Positions 41,861 through 49,746 of a stretch of 64,000 nucleotides of DNA are shown here, piece by piece. Every line of letters starts with the position of its first letter. The first letter of the stretch is position 1. Origin of the DNA: Verrucomicrobiia bacterium. Lineage in GTDB: Bacteria; Verrucomicrobiota; Verrucomicrobiia; Limisphaerales; JADLHS01. Position numbers and translations under genes: made by a program. Location of the stretch: positions 422,303 to 486,302 of the forward strand of contig JAHCLO010000001.1 of assembly GCA_026125285.1 (NCBI GenBank), in the 5' to 3' direction. The notes beneath the pieces are model-generated. The model did not search any database, was not told the origin of the DNA, and saw nothing but the letters and a program-made list of their open reading frames with translations.

Positions 41861-42298
41861 CTAAATTGTGTTTGTTTTTTCTGGTTCTAGTTTGTTCGTT
41901 TCCGATCAACTTCGACCCGGTTATACGCCTTGATTTTCTTTTCGGCAAGCCTGCCTGTAAACACACGGCGCAGGACAATCCGACGCCCTCAAACCATGCA
42001 CCTTGCTGCCTGCCGTTCGGTGATGCTAAAATTTAAGCCGTCATGTCAGAACGCTACTACCTTGATCCAAACGGGACCAAAACGGGCCGGATGCAAGGCT
42101 GCCGGAACCGAATTTCACGACTAGCGTGGCGACCGAAGGCTGTGTGTTCCTCTCTAACCTGAGCCAACTGTTCCGGTGCGAATACGTTCCTGCACCACGG
42201 CGCGCTTGCGCCGCAACGACATCATGTAGGCTTTGGGGTCCAAGTCGTCCTCCGCCTCCAAGAGTTTGTTTACAATGATCGTGGCGTTGTTCATGAGG

Positions 42299-42889
42299 CT
42301 AAAACTGCTGAAGCCAGAGGCGTCGATAAGTTGACCGGACGGAGGGAGCCAGCTTGCTGGCGAAGGCCAGAGTCAGTTTCAGGCGCTTTATCAAATCCTC
42401 CACGTCGGCGGCGTCGCGCAGCCGGTCTTTGGCCGAAAGATGAGAAGCCAGCTTGTCGTTGATAAGAGTGGCCAGCGCCTCACCTTGCAGGGTGAACGCC
42501 AGTTTGCCAGCGGGATGGCGGCGCTGTTTCCCTCGAATCCGGGCAATGTCATTGTGGGTGGTTCCTTCCGGCCATAATTCAATGGGAACACCGTGCGGGC
42601 CGATCACCGCCAAGCCATTTTCCGGCTCGCCCGGCAATTCAAAACGAATACCCTGCGGATCGTCCGCAATCGCGCCCAGCGCTTGAACTGCCCGCTGCCA
42701 GTCGGCGCGGCGCACAATCAGATTAACGTCCTTGGTGGGACGCCCGGCTCCGTAGAGATTCAGAGCGATGCCGCCGGTTTCGCGGAAGGCAATCCGCGCC
42801 TTCTTGAGTACTCGCGCCGCCGCTGTGTACGCCGCCAAGACATGCGGATGTACCAAGGGATCAGCTTCAAATAGCTCTTTGGCTTTCAC
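42299..42889 (-). CDS. Nucleotidyltransferase-like protein (AbiEii/MNT-type)
   Basis: A 196-residue protein with TGGIALNLYGAGRPTKDVNLIV, the GG...D core of the minimal nucleotidyltransferase fold. The usual second Asp (DxD) is Asn here (DVN), so activity is doubtful unless another acidic residue replaces it. ELWPEGTTHNDIARIRGKQ and VEDLIKRLKL complete the domain. The GTG start overlaps the stop of the upstream degenerate gene (GTGA). Such proteins often act in toxin-antitoxin or phage-defence pairs; the partner here is frameshifted. Confidence 0.65.
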   Translation of the reverse strand: MKAKELFEADPLVHPHVLAAYTAAARVLKKARIAFRETGGIALNLYGAGRPTKDVNLIVRRADWQRAVQALGAIADDPQGIRFELPGEPENGLAVIGPHGVPIELWPEGTTHNDIARIRGKQRRHPAGKLAFTLQGEALATLINDKLASHLSAKDRLRDAADVEDLIKRLKLTLAFASKLAPSVRSTYRRLWLQQF

Positions 42890-43136
42890 AGGTCGCGTTC
42901 CCGTTTAACGTCAGTTACGCCATACTGCAAATCAATGCCATGCTTGTCACGCAGGTACCAGAGCGGATCGCGCTCGTCGTCGATCAAGCCGTCGAGATAG
43001 CCGTTGCGCGTCAGCCAGTCCTTGGCCAGTATCAGGTAGTGGTCGCCGTAGCCGCGTCGCCTCCAGCGCCGGAATCGGAAGGAAGCAACGCCGCACCTAA
43101 GTACGCATCAACCGCTGTCCTTTGCTCTTGATTCAT
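42886..43136 (-). pseudogene. Frameshifted small gene coupled to the nucleotidyltransferase
   Basis: From ATG 43136 the frame reads MNQEQRTAVDAYLGAALL. A plausible continuation then appears in another frame: FRFRRWRRRGYGDHYLILAK, then DWLTRNGYLDGLIDDE and the ending GVTDVKRERDL. That second frame has no start codon of its own and ends at 42886, overlapping the next gene by GTGA. The simplest reading is one ~80-residue gene with a frameshift near 43080. Confidence 0.55.
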
Positions 43137-43209
43137 AGGTGTCGCCGACTGCTCAACTCAGCCCCCCGCTGCCTGTCTGAACTTTGTTTTCTATGTTCAT
43201 CGCTCTCAC

Positions 43210-43824
43210 TCAGCCCATGCCACAGCACTTCTTGTATTTCTTGCCGCTGCCGCAGGGACACGGATCATTGCGTCCGATCCTAATCGTGCCCCGCACCGAC
43301 GACGGTGCCATGTAGCCGACCGGCGCAGGCGGCTCGGCATCGAAGGGAAGGTTGAAATACTCGAACACCGCCTTCGTCCGGTCGTAAATCCCGCGCTCGG
43401 AAATCCCGGCCCGCTCACACATGAGGTTCATGGGCAGGAAATCCCGCTTGATGAACTTTATCAGGTCGAGTGGATCACAAGTCACCTTCACCTGAACCTG
43501 CCCGTCCACCTGCATCGTGCTGATGGATGGCAGGCAGCACATCGTCATCGCTCGCAGCGTGTCCACGTCGAGGTTGCAGAAGTAGAGCCAGTAGGGCCAT
43601 GCGTCGTGGAATGCGGTATAGAACCGCCGGATTTCCGGCACCATGTGAATCTCGCGTGGATCGTCATCCCACCCCTCGATGCCGAACATCATCAGGTTCA
43701 TCATCTCCTGTAGCGCCCGGCCCTCCGGCAATTTGTCCGGCGCGTACAAGCTGAGGAAGTGGCTGAAGTCGCACTGCTCCACCTTCGAGCGGCTGAACTG
43801 ATAGAAGATCAAGTCGCGACTCAC
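43210..43824 (-). CDS. SEC-C metal-binding domain protein
   Basis: A 204-residue protein. The N-terminal part has no recognised domain ([35 protein letters not shown]). The C-terminal 20 residues form a SEC-C zinc motif, [17 protein letters not shown], as at the end of SecA. The GTG start overlaps the stop of the XRE gene by four bases, so the two are translated together. SEC-C tails often mediate ribosome or protein binding; a role as an effector controlled by the XRE protein is inferred from the pairing. Confidence 0.8.
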   Translation of the reverse strand: MSRDLIFYQFSRSKVEQCDFSHFLSLYAPDKLPEGRALQEMMNLMMFGIEGWDDDPREIHMVPEIRRFYTAFHDAWPYWLYFCNLDVDTLRAMTMCCLPSISTMQVDGQVQVKVTCDPLDLIKFIKRDFLPMNLMCERAGISERGIYDRTKAVFEYFNLPFDAEPPAPVGYMAPSSVRGTIRIGRNDPCPCGSGKKYKKCCGMG

Positions 43825-44063
43825 GCGGCCCTCCGATGTTTGGATTTAGCTTTGCGGGCTGCGAAGGTGAACAGGTCAATGACCTCCACTTTGAGCACTC
43901 TGGCAAACTTCTCCAATCCCGCCACCGACGGCGCGTTCACGCCGCGTTCAACCAGACTGATGAACTCCACCGAACAGCCTACCTTTTTTCCAAGCTCCAC
44001 TTGCGTCAGTCCCCGCGTCTTACGCAAGTCAGCGATGCGTTGGCCAAGTTTCTTTTGCAGCAC
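43821..44063 (-). CDS. XRE-family HTH regulator
   Basis: An 80-residue Cro/CI-type [23 protein letters not shown], then [19 protein letters not shown] and [15 protein letters not shown], followed by a basic tail. The GTG start lies six bases past a -10 element (TATACG) with a -35 (TTGTCC) at 17 bases, so its message may lack a leader. It is the first gene of a pair with the SEC-C protein and probably regulates the pair. Confidence 0.86.
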   Translation of the reverse strand: MLQKKLGQRIADLRKTRGLTQVELGKKVGCSVEFISLVERGVNAPSVAGLEKFARVLKVEVIDLFTFAARKAKSKHRRAA

Positions 44064-44069
44064 GGAGGT

Positions 44070-44098
44070 CGTATATCACATTGGGAGGCGGAGGACAA
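44070..44098 (-). promoter_or_regulatory. Promoter of the XRE/SEC-C pair
   Basis: On the minus strand TTGTCC (44093-44098), a 17-base spacer and TATACG (44070-44075). The predicted start of transcription coincides with the GTG start codon at 44063. Confidence 0.5.
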
Positions 44099-44154
44099 CG
44101 CAGTTAAACTACGGGCGGCAGTGTGCTTCTGCAACTCGCCGCTCGCCTTTTGCC

Positions 44155-44370
44155 GTGGAATTCTATATCAACGACCCCGGTGACGTTCAAATGAGTCTCA
44201 GCGAAACAACCCAGAAGGTGCTGCGGATGGTCGAAACGCGGTCGGGCATCCCCGTCCACGTTGCACCCGATCCCAACCTGCCGGGCACCGCGCTCGCCAA
44301 GGTCGTCATGGCGCGTGCAGCCGCTGCCCGAAGAACTGGAAGCCATGATCCGCGCCGGTGGTTTCGATGA
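44155..44370 (+). pseudogene. Truncated small gene joined to a dnaE remnant
   Basis: From GTG 44155 the frame reads VEFYINDPGDVQMSLSETTQ, then KVLRMVETRSGIPVHVAPDP and NLPGTALAKVVMAR. The frame turns into Arg-rich non-coding-like sequence where a DnaE-like frame begins (about 44315). I do not recognise the first part. The abrupt change suggests that the 3' end of this gene was lost in the same event that placed the polymerase fragment here. Confidence 0.5.
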
Positions 44371-44953
44371 GTTCGGCCAGACGCGCACCCGGCAGTTTTG
44401 GGAGGCACAGTATCTGTGTCGCACTTTCGGTGGTGGTGGCGCAGGCGATCAGGGCTGGCTTTTGCCGCCGCCGTCGTTGGAAACATTTTCCACAGTGCCG
44501 CTGCGGGAGCCGACCCGCCGCGAGCGGCTCGAAAGCGAAAACGAACTGTTCGGCTTCACGGTCAGCGGCCACCCGTTGGAACGGTACGCTGATGTGGCTT
44601 GGGATACTTACTGTCCGGTGTCCCGGCTGGGGCAGCACATCGGGGAAACAGTCGTGACGTGCGGGTTGGTGGTCGAACAGCGGACGCACCATCAGATCAC
44701 CGGTGAGCCGATGAAGTTTCTCACGCTTGCAGACTGGACGGGCATGGTGGAAACGGAATTGTTTGCGACCACCTATCGCAACTACGGACTGGCGACGATT
44801 CGTTATCCGGTGCTGGAAGTCACCGCGACCGTTGAACCATTTGAGAATGGCCGGGGCTTTTCGCTGCGCGTGCTTCGGGCGGGTCAGCCACGGCTCCAGC
44901 GCAAGGTGCAGTCAGATGAACTTGCGCTTTCCGTCATGGAGAAAACCTGCTGA
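44315..44953 (+). pseudogene. C-terminal fragment of DNA polymerase III alpha subunit (DnaE/ImuC-like)
   Basis: About 212 residues. PLPEELEAMIRAGGFDEFGQ, then TRTRQFWEAQYL, is the end of the DnaE fingers/HhH region. LFGFTVSGHPLERY precedes the OB fold, and VVEQRTHHQITGEPMKFLTL with ADWTGMVETELF is the OB-fold core of DnaE-type polymerases. The PHP and polymerase domains (over 800 residues) are absent. A GTG at 44315 or ATG at 44345 could still permit translation of the OB part. It directly precedes a GIY-YIG gene. It is probably a remnant of an error-prone polymerase gene. Confidence 0.72.
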
Positions 44954-44962
44954 GATCACCGC

Positions 44963-45748
44963 ATGGCCGCCGGTCAACAATGGTTGTTTGCGCCCGCCAA
45001 ACCGCTCGTCGAGCGGCTGGGGAAGAAATTCTTCCGCAAGATACCAGCGCGGCCCGGTGTGTACAAGATGCACGACGCCACCGGCAATCTGCTTTATGTC
45101 GGCAAGGCGAAGAACCTGCGCCAGCGATTGCGCAGTTATCGCGTCGCCAACCCGGAGCGGATGCCCCGGCGACATCTGCGCTTGGTGCGCGAAGTCGCCC
45201 GGATTGATTTTGATCTCTGCCCGAACGAATCCGCCGCGCTCGCGCACGAGGCCAGATTGTTGCGGCGACTGAAACCCAAGTTCAATCGCGCTGGTGTCTG
45301 GCCCGGCAAGGCACAGTTCCTGACGTGGCGGTTGACGGGTGAGTGCGTACAGTTTTCGGTGCATGAAACTCCGCCAGTGGGTTGGGAAAGATTTGGTTCG
45401 CTTGGCGGCTACGCGCCCTACTTGCACGGCGCAATCGCGCGCTTGCTCTGGCTGGCGCTGCATCCGCAGGCCGGGTTCAGCCGATTGCCGCACGGCTGGG
45501 CGCATAATCGTTTCACGCTGCCGGTCGCGCTGGCGTGCGGCACACGCGAAGCGGAAGTGCGGCTGGCGTTGGAGAATCTGTTCTGGGGGCAGGCGGAGTC
45601 ATTTCCAGTTTGGGTGTTGGCTTGCGTCGGTGACCACCTTCCTGCTTTTGAGCGGACGGCGCTGCTGACGGACTTGGAAGAAATCGCAGACTTCACGGCC
45701 AACCATCGTGAGGGCAAGCCGGGCAACGGCCAGCTTGCGTTGTTGTAA
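44963..45748 (+). CDS. GIY-YIG nuclease-domain protein
   Basis: A 261-residue protein. The GIY-YIG domain is at about 28-105: RPGVYKMHDATGNLLYVGKA, then KNLRQRLRSY (Tyr pair and catalytic Arg), and the Glu of NESAALAHEARLLRRLKPKF. The C-terminal half is unrecognised. The domain resembles the UvrC N-terminus, but the rest of UvrC is absent. It starts 9 bases after the polymerase fragment, so the two were probably an operon. Likely a DNA-incising enzyme. Confidence 0.82.
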   Translation: MAAGQQWLFAPAKPLVERLGKKFFRKIPARPGVYKMHDATGNLLYVGKAKNLRQRLRSYRVANPERMPRRHLRLVREVARIDFDLCPNESAALAHEARLLRRLKPKFNRAGVWPGKAQFLTWRLTGECVQFSVHETPPVGWERFGSLGGYAPYLHGAIARLLWLALHPQAGFSRLPHGWAHNRFTLPVALACGTREAEVRLALENLFWGQAESFPVWVLACVGDHLPAFERTALLTDLEEIADFTANHREGKPGNGQLALL

Positions 45749-45786
45749 TACCGGGTTGAGGCCGACGCTTCGATGCAAGTGTTGAA

Positions 45787-46452
45787 TCAGGCGGGAAACA
45801 GTCTCTGTAAGACGCGACCACCTTGCCATATCGCAACCTCTACTACGATCTGAGCGATGTCGGGAACGGAATGTGTGACTGCGATTTCAGCGACCGCTTT
45901 GTGACGCTGCTTTCGCTTTTCTAGCCACTGGTCAAAAGGGTACGCCGCAATCGGTAGGAACGTCTCCCGACTGCGCGGATGAGGCATAGGCTTTGTCGCG
46001 CCAGAATTCATGGGTGACAAAAGTATTCGCTCAGAGTGCCTTTCAACCAATTTCCGAGAATCAACTGTCAGTACACAATGACGATCATTCCGATACGCCT
46101 GCGCACCCAGAAGGGTCTTCAGTCTTTCCTCGTGTGGCCAGAAGAACACCTTGGCATTCAGAATTACGTACCACTCTCGCGGCGTCACGCCGTTTAGGCA
46201 CCGCTTGAGGCCGCCGTCACTCATCGGCTTTTGGTCACGGATCACTGCTCTCCCGTGACGGGGATGATGAATGGCGACTGAGTTTGGACGGTGTGCGGCT
46301 TCCAGTTTCTCCCGTGGTTCGCCGGAAACCTCAAACAGATCAAGCAACGCCGACGTGCTCAACAGCCCATGCTTTTGAATGGAGGGCCAAGAGTCGTGCT
46401 CGGCCATGTGATAAAGCCGGGGGAAAGTAGCAATTAGAACCTCGGAATCCAT
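45787..46452 (-). CDS. DUF7002-like protein, possibly ADP-ribosyltransferase-related
   Basis: About 221 residues. The N-terminus RLYHMAEHDSWPSIQKHGLL, then STSALLDLF, has the layout (YHM..., SI..HGLL) seen at the NAD-binding start of DarT/ART-like folds. Other conserved-looking blocks are RAVIRDQKPMSDGGL, TPREWYVILNAKVFFWPHEE and ILLSPMNSGATKPMPHPRSR. I recall this pattern as DUF7002; the ADP-ribosyltransferase link is my inference. The ATG at 46452 matches the family start; the GTG at 46467 overlaps the upstream gene. It is the last gene of the operon with the kinase-PurA-like and IrrE-macro genes. Confidence 0.68.
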   Translation of the reverse strand: MDSEVLIATFPRLYHMAEHDSWPSIQKHGLLSTSALLDLFEVSGEPREKLEAAHRPNSVAIHHPRHGRAVIRDQKPMSDGGLKRCLNGVTPREWYVILNAKVFFWPHEERLKTLLGAQAYRNDRHCVLTVDSRKLVERHSERILLSPMNSGATKPMPHPRSRETFLPIAAYPFDQWLEKRKQRHKAVAEIAVTHSVPDIAQIVVEVAIWQGGRVLQRLFPA

Positions 46453-46460
46453 ACGCTCTA

Positions 46461-48071
46461 TCACCACATCCTGCGGTCGATAATGCTGCGCGAATGAAAT
46501 CGCGTTGAAACCAACGACACGGGCGCGGCGGCAACCCGCTCAACTTCCTCGATGAAGCGTATGGTATCCGGGGTCAACTGCTCAAACCGTCGCGCCTTCT
46601 CGTTCGCCTTCGCGATGTAGTCAACGAACGTGAGCGCAATATCAGTGGGCGCATTGAGAGTCGCCGCCCGTCTCAACAGCGCCCAGTCGAATTCCGATAC
46701 GCGCCGCTGCCGTTTGGTTGTTGAGGTTAGTTCTTTGCTTCGCAAATCCACGGCGTCGTGCCTGCTTCGCTGGGCCACTTCCTCCCATGAGATTTCCTGC
46801 GACATCTCTCCCGATGTTGCACCCTTCGGGGACTGGACGCGAATCGGATATGTGCGACACACCATCACGACGCGCTGAACTCTGTTAGGTGAAATCCCGG
46901 CCTCAGCAAGACATCCCGCAACCGTGGTATCGCGTGAGGTCACATGTGGATAGTAACCGTGGTACAGGCTCAAGCCCGTGCCTTGCGTTCCTTCAAGCAG
47001 CACTCGATGGCGGTGGGCGAATGCGTGTTCGAGCACCGCCAAGCCTTCGCCGATGTAGGGTTTGAGTTCAGGAATGTCTTTCGCCAGCTTCACGGTTTTC
47101 CCCCGCAGCACGCGTCGGGCGGTTGCTTGCCCCACTCCTTGGCCAGTCGAACCAATGTTGGCCACGAGATTGGTTTCCCGCCGCCGATCCGCGTCGGTGA
47201 TTATCATCGCCTGCGGGTCGATGATTAAGCGCTCGCGGTCAACTTGGCACTCCGCGATCTCCTTCATCAGCGTCGGCACGTACAAAACTGCACCAGCGAC
47301 AATCAGTAATTTCGCCTGCGAAGAATTCGTACCGGAGGGAAGGTGATGGAATGTGTACGGATCAGGCTCTTGATAGACGGTGTGGCCAGCATTGGGGCCG
47401 CCGACACGGACGAGCAATTCATACTCACGGGACAGGAAGGAAGCGATTTGACCTTTCCCTTCGCTTCCGAACTGGCCGCCTACCACAACATCTACGAGCC
47501 GCAGGTACTCCCGACCGAATAGCCCGACGTGGCTTGCCGCCCGAATCAACACGTCATCCTCGGTGCAGCGATCTGTCAGGATCACGACATCGGCGATCTT
47601 GGCGAGCTTGGGAACATTGCGCTCCGTCTTGTTCCTCTGCACGTCAGCGTACGATGCTAATTCTTTTATCTCCGCGTTATTTCGCCGCTTGTACCGTTTC
47701 TCCAGTTCAGTAAGCCGTGCATCAAGATGAATGTGAATGACCCGCTTGCCGAATGCCTTTCGGATTGCTTCGATCTGCCCCAGAATTCGCACCGAATCCA
47801 GAACGACAATCGCATCCTCGTCGTGATTCTGTACCTCGCGCAACAGTTCTTCACAGACCCATGCTCCGCCTGACCGACGGTCGAGTCGTTCCCCAAACTC
47901 CTGCATCGTGTCGCGCTGTAGTTCGATTCCGTCACCCAACCTCTTGAGAAAGTCAAAGGTCTTGACGTGTTTGAGCTTGTACTTATCCGCGAACGTTTGA
48001 CCGAGCCGCCGGGCCAGCGTCGTCTTCCCAGCGCACACCCTCCCTGATAAGAGCACAATGAGTTTTGGCAT
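46461..48071 (-). CDS. Fusion of NMP-kinase-like P-loop domain and PurA/PurZ-like domain
   Basis: A 536-residue protein. Residues 1-185 form a P-loop kinase-like domain: Walker A SGRVCAGKTTLARRL, and VVLDSVRILGQIEAIRKAF resembling dNMP kinases. Residues 192-530 are adenylosuccinate-synthetase-like: GGQFGSEGKGQ (PurA has GDEGKGK, so the catalytic Asp is Ser203), VGGPNAGHT (His230), IGSTGQGVGQA, LLEGTQGTGLSLYHGYYPHV, TSRDTTVAG and TTKRQRRV (Asp-binding loop). Asp-to-Ser is, as I recall, the mark of phage PurZ, which acts on dGMP. The gene overlaps or abuts its downstream partner and follows the IrrE-macro gene by 23 bases. The housekeeping PurA role is unlikely. Confidence 0.82.
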   Translation of the reverse strand: MPKLIVLLSGRVCAGKTTLARRLGQTFADKYKLKHVKTFDFLKRLGDGIELQRDTMQEFGERLDRRSGGAWVCEELLREVQNHDEDAIVVLDSVRILGQIEAIRKAFGKRVIHIHLDARLTELEKRYKRRNNAEIKELASYADVQRNKTERNVPKLAKIADVVILTDRCTEDDVLIRAASHVGLFGREYLRLVDVVVGGQFGSEGKGQIASFLSREYELLVRVGGPNAGHTVYQEPDPYTFHHLPSGTNSSQAKLLIVAGAVLYVPTLMKEIAECQVDRERLIIDPQAMIITDADRRRETNLVANIGSTGQGVGQATARRVLRGKTVKLAKDIPELKPYIGEGLAVLEHAFAHRHRVLLEGTQGTGLSLYHGYYPHVTSRDTTVAGCLAEAGISPNRVQRVVMVCRTYPIRVQSPKGATSGEMSQEISWEEVAQRSRHDAVDLRSKELTSTTKRQRRVSEFDWALLRRAATLNAPTDIALTFVDYIAKANEKARRFEQLTPDTIRFIEEVERVAAAPVSLVSTRFHSRSIIDRRMW

Positions 48072-48094
48072 GATACGCGAGCGCTCCTCTGTGG

Positions 48095-49495
48095 TTAAGC
48101 CCTCCGGTCAAAGAGGCTACTTTGTTTTGGGTTGAACTGCCCCGGCGACTCTGGAAGATCGTACACAGTTACCCGCAGCCCCCGTGCGCAGAGCGTCTCG
48201 TCTATAAGCTGGCCAATCAATCCCCAAGCTCCACCAGCGTAACCCGAACCAATCCGTGGCATGTGGACGCTCGCACGTTGCTCAACGGCGAATTGCGCCA
48301 ACTGCTCCAAGCATGAGCGCAAAGCGGAGTAGCGGATGCGCGGCTTTGGCGAAGGCCCATAGCCATGCTGGCAAATCATTTGAAACGCAGTCGTCTGTTG
48401 GTCAACTGCCGACATGAAGACTTTCCCAAGACGGAGATTGTCCCGCTCGGCAGCGGCCCAGTTCTGAAACGTCGTTTGGACTTGTGGCCACTTCTTCCTG
48501 ACTGCAAGGCCGAATCCAGCACCCCAGAGTGCCGTCTTGTCGTTCACGACGTGGGCGAGAATGCGGCGGCCTTCACCACGCGGCTGCGTCGCGTCGCCTT
48601 TGATGAATTCAATCCCGGCAGTCGTTGCCGTCGGCGCTGCCAACGGTCGCACCATGCCTACCACACGGGGATAGCTTCTCGATGGATAGGGTGCGATCCC
48701 AACACACTCAACATGAACTTGCCCAGCAGGCTCCGGCCAACCCTCGTCAGCTTTGGCCGTGAATCCAATGGCGGTAATCTCCGGCAACGATTTTGTCTTC
48801 GGCAAGGGAGTACCGCTGGTCAGTTTCACCGGCCACGACCGGGAGGACACCGTGTAATCGAGTTGATAGCGGCCCTTCGTAGCCCCGTCTTCTCGCCGTG
48901 ACGCGGTGAACATGGCGCAAGGCTGTTCGGTCAGCCGGATCACCCGCAACAGCAGCGCCTCCATTGACACATCGAATTCTGAGCGCAAGCGCAGGAGTTG
49001 GTCGATGTCGGTCACTTGCTTTTTCAAAGCGTCGAAGCTGCCCACCGGCATCAGAAACTCCGCCGCTCCGATATTGCAGAGCATCTCTAATTGCCACTCA
49101 TCCCCTTTCTGCTCTTGGCGGGCAAGGCGGTGGCGAACAACCTCGCCGCAATCAGGAAAGATGGTATGGGCTAGTTCGTGAGCTACGGAGTAACGCACTC
49201 GACCTCTGGGGCGGTTTGGATTGAATTCGATCTGAAACCGTCCGTCAGCAGCTTGCGTGATCTGAGCATCCGAAATGTTCTCTGATGGAATTGCTCTCAC
49301 CTTCAGGTGTTGGGCCAGTTGAAACGGATCGTATGGCGGCCCACTCCACCCCGCCTGCATGGCATCGAGAGTCAAAGAAGAAGCACTCGAAATCATGCGT
49401 TGCACAGGGTCGCGGTTTGCGGCGAAAGCGACGACCGACGAATGCGTCCAGAAGGAACGTCCGGGGTTCCGAAATGTATGTGGCGGCACCGACAT
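48095..49495 (-). CDS. IrrE/ImmA-type metalloprotease fused to macro domain
   Basis: About 466 residues from ATG 49495. The N-terminal domain is ImmA/IrrE-like: RYSVAHELAHTIFPDCGEVV (HExxH at ~106-110) and the Glu of CNIGAAEFLMPVGSF. A linker follows. The C-terminal domain (about 294-461) is a macro fold: GIEFIKGDATQPRGEGRRIL, AHVVNDKTALWGAGFGLAVR, and MPRIGSGYAGGAWGLIGQLI. Macro domains of this DarG/ALC1-like kind bind or remove ADP-ribose. An alternative ATG is at 49525. It heads the three-gene operon and is divergent from hsdM. A sensor-protease plus ADP-ribose-handling role is inferred. Confidence 0.85.
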   Translation of the reverse strand: MSVPPHTFRNPGRSFWTHSSVVAFAANRDPVQRMISSASSLTLDAMQAGWSGPPYDPFQLAQHLKVRAIPSENISDAQITQAADGRFQIEFNPNRPRGRVRYSVAHELAHTIFPDCGEVVRHRLARQEQKGDEWQLEMLCNIGAAEFLMPVGSFDALKKQVTDIDQLLRLRSEFDVSMEALLLRVIRLTEQPCAMFTASRREDGATKGRYQLDYTVSSRSWPVKLTSGTPLPKTKSLPEITAIGFTAKADEGWPEPAGQVHVECVGIAPYPSRSYPRVVGMVRPLAAPTATTAGIEFIKGDATQPRGEGRRILAHVVNDKTALWGAGFGLAVRKKWPQVQTTFQNWAAAERDNLRLGKVFMSAVDQQTTAFQMICQHGYGPSPKPRIRYSALRSCLEQLAQFAVEQRASVHMPRIGSGYAGGAWGLIGQLIDETLCARGLRVTVYDLPESPGQFNPKQSSLFDRRA

Positions 49496-49502
49496 AATGC
49501 TG

Positions 49503-49508
49503 ATTCTA
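49503..49508 (-). promoter_or_regulatory. Possible -10 element of the IrrE-macro operon
   Basis: TAGAAT on the minus strand, 7 bases before the ATG at 49495. The best -35 candidate (TTGACG, 49529-49534) is 20 bases away, longer than ideal, so this is a weak call. Confidence 0.35.
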
Positions 49509-49746
49509 GTTTGAGCCGTGGTCATGATCGTCAATGCAGGATACCCGTCCACTTCATTTTTCGGTAGCCCTCCCACCTGCGCGCAATTCGGTGACCTCTC
49601 ACCACTCGGTATTGCTCGCAAAATTTGCATCGCGGCCACGGCGCGATTTTGCCACGATTTGCGCCATGACACTGTTCATCTCCAGTCGGCATGGCAGCCG
49701 GTGGTTGCACCCGGCGGAAACACCCTTCTAGCCGATCCCCTCCATC

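Larger units (their letters stand above)
41663..42298. other. Long leader/intergenic region of the LamG gene
   Basis: About 640 bases without a supported gene. The LamG-proximal part holds the hairpins listed separately. The rest (41870-42298) has short open frames only; I see no family similarity. Confidence 0.5.

Noticed and set aside
46461..48071. Housekeeping purA
   Set aside because: The catalytic Asp is replaced by Ser, a kinase-like domain is fused in front, and the gene sits in an accessory operon.
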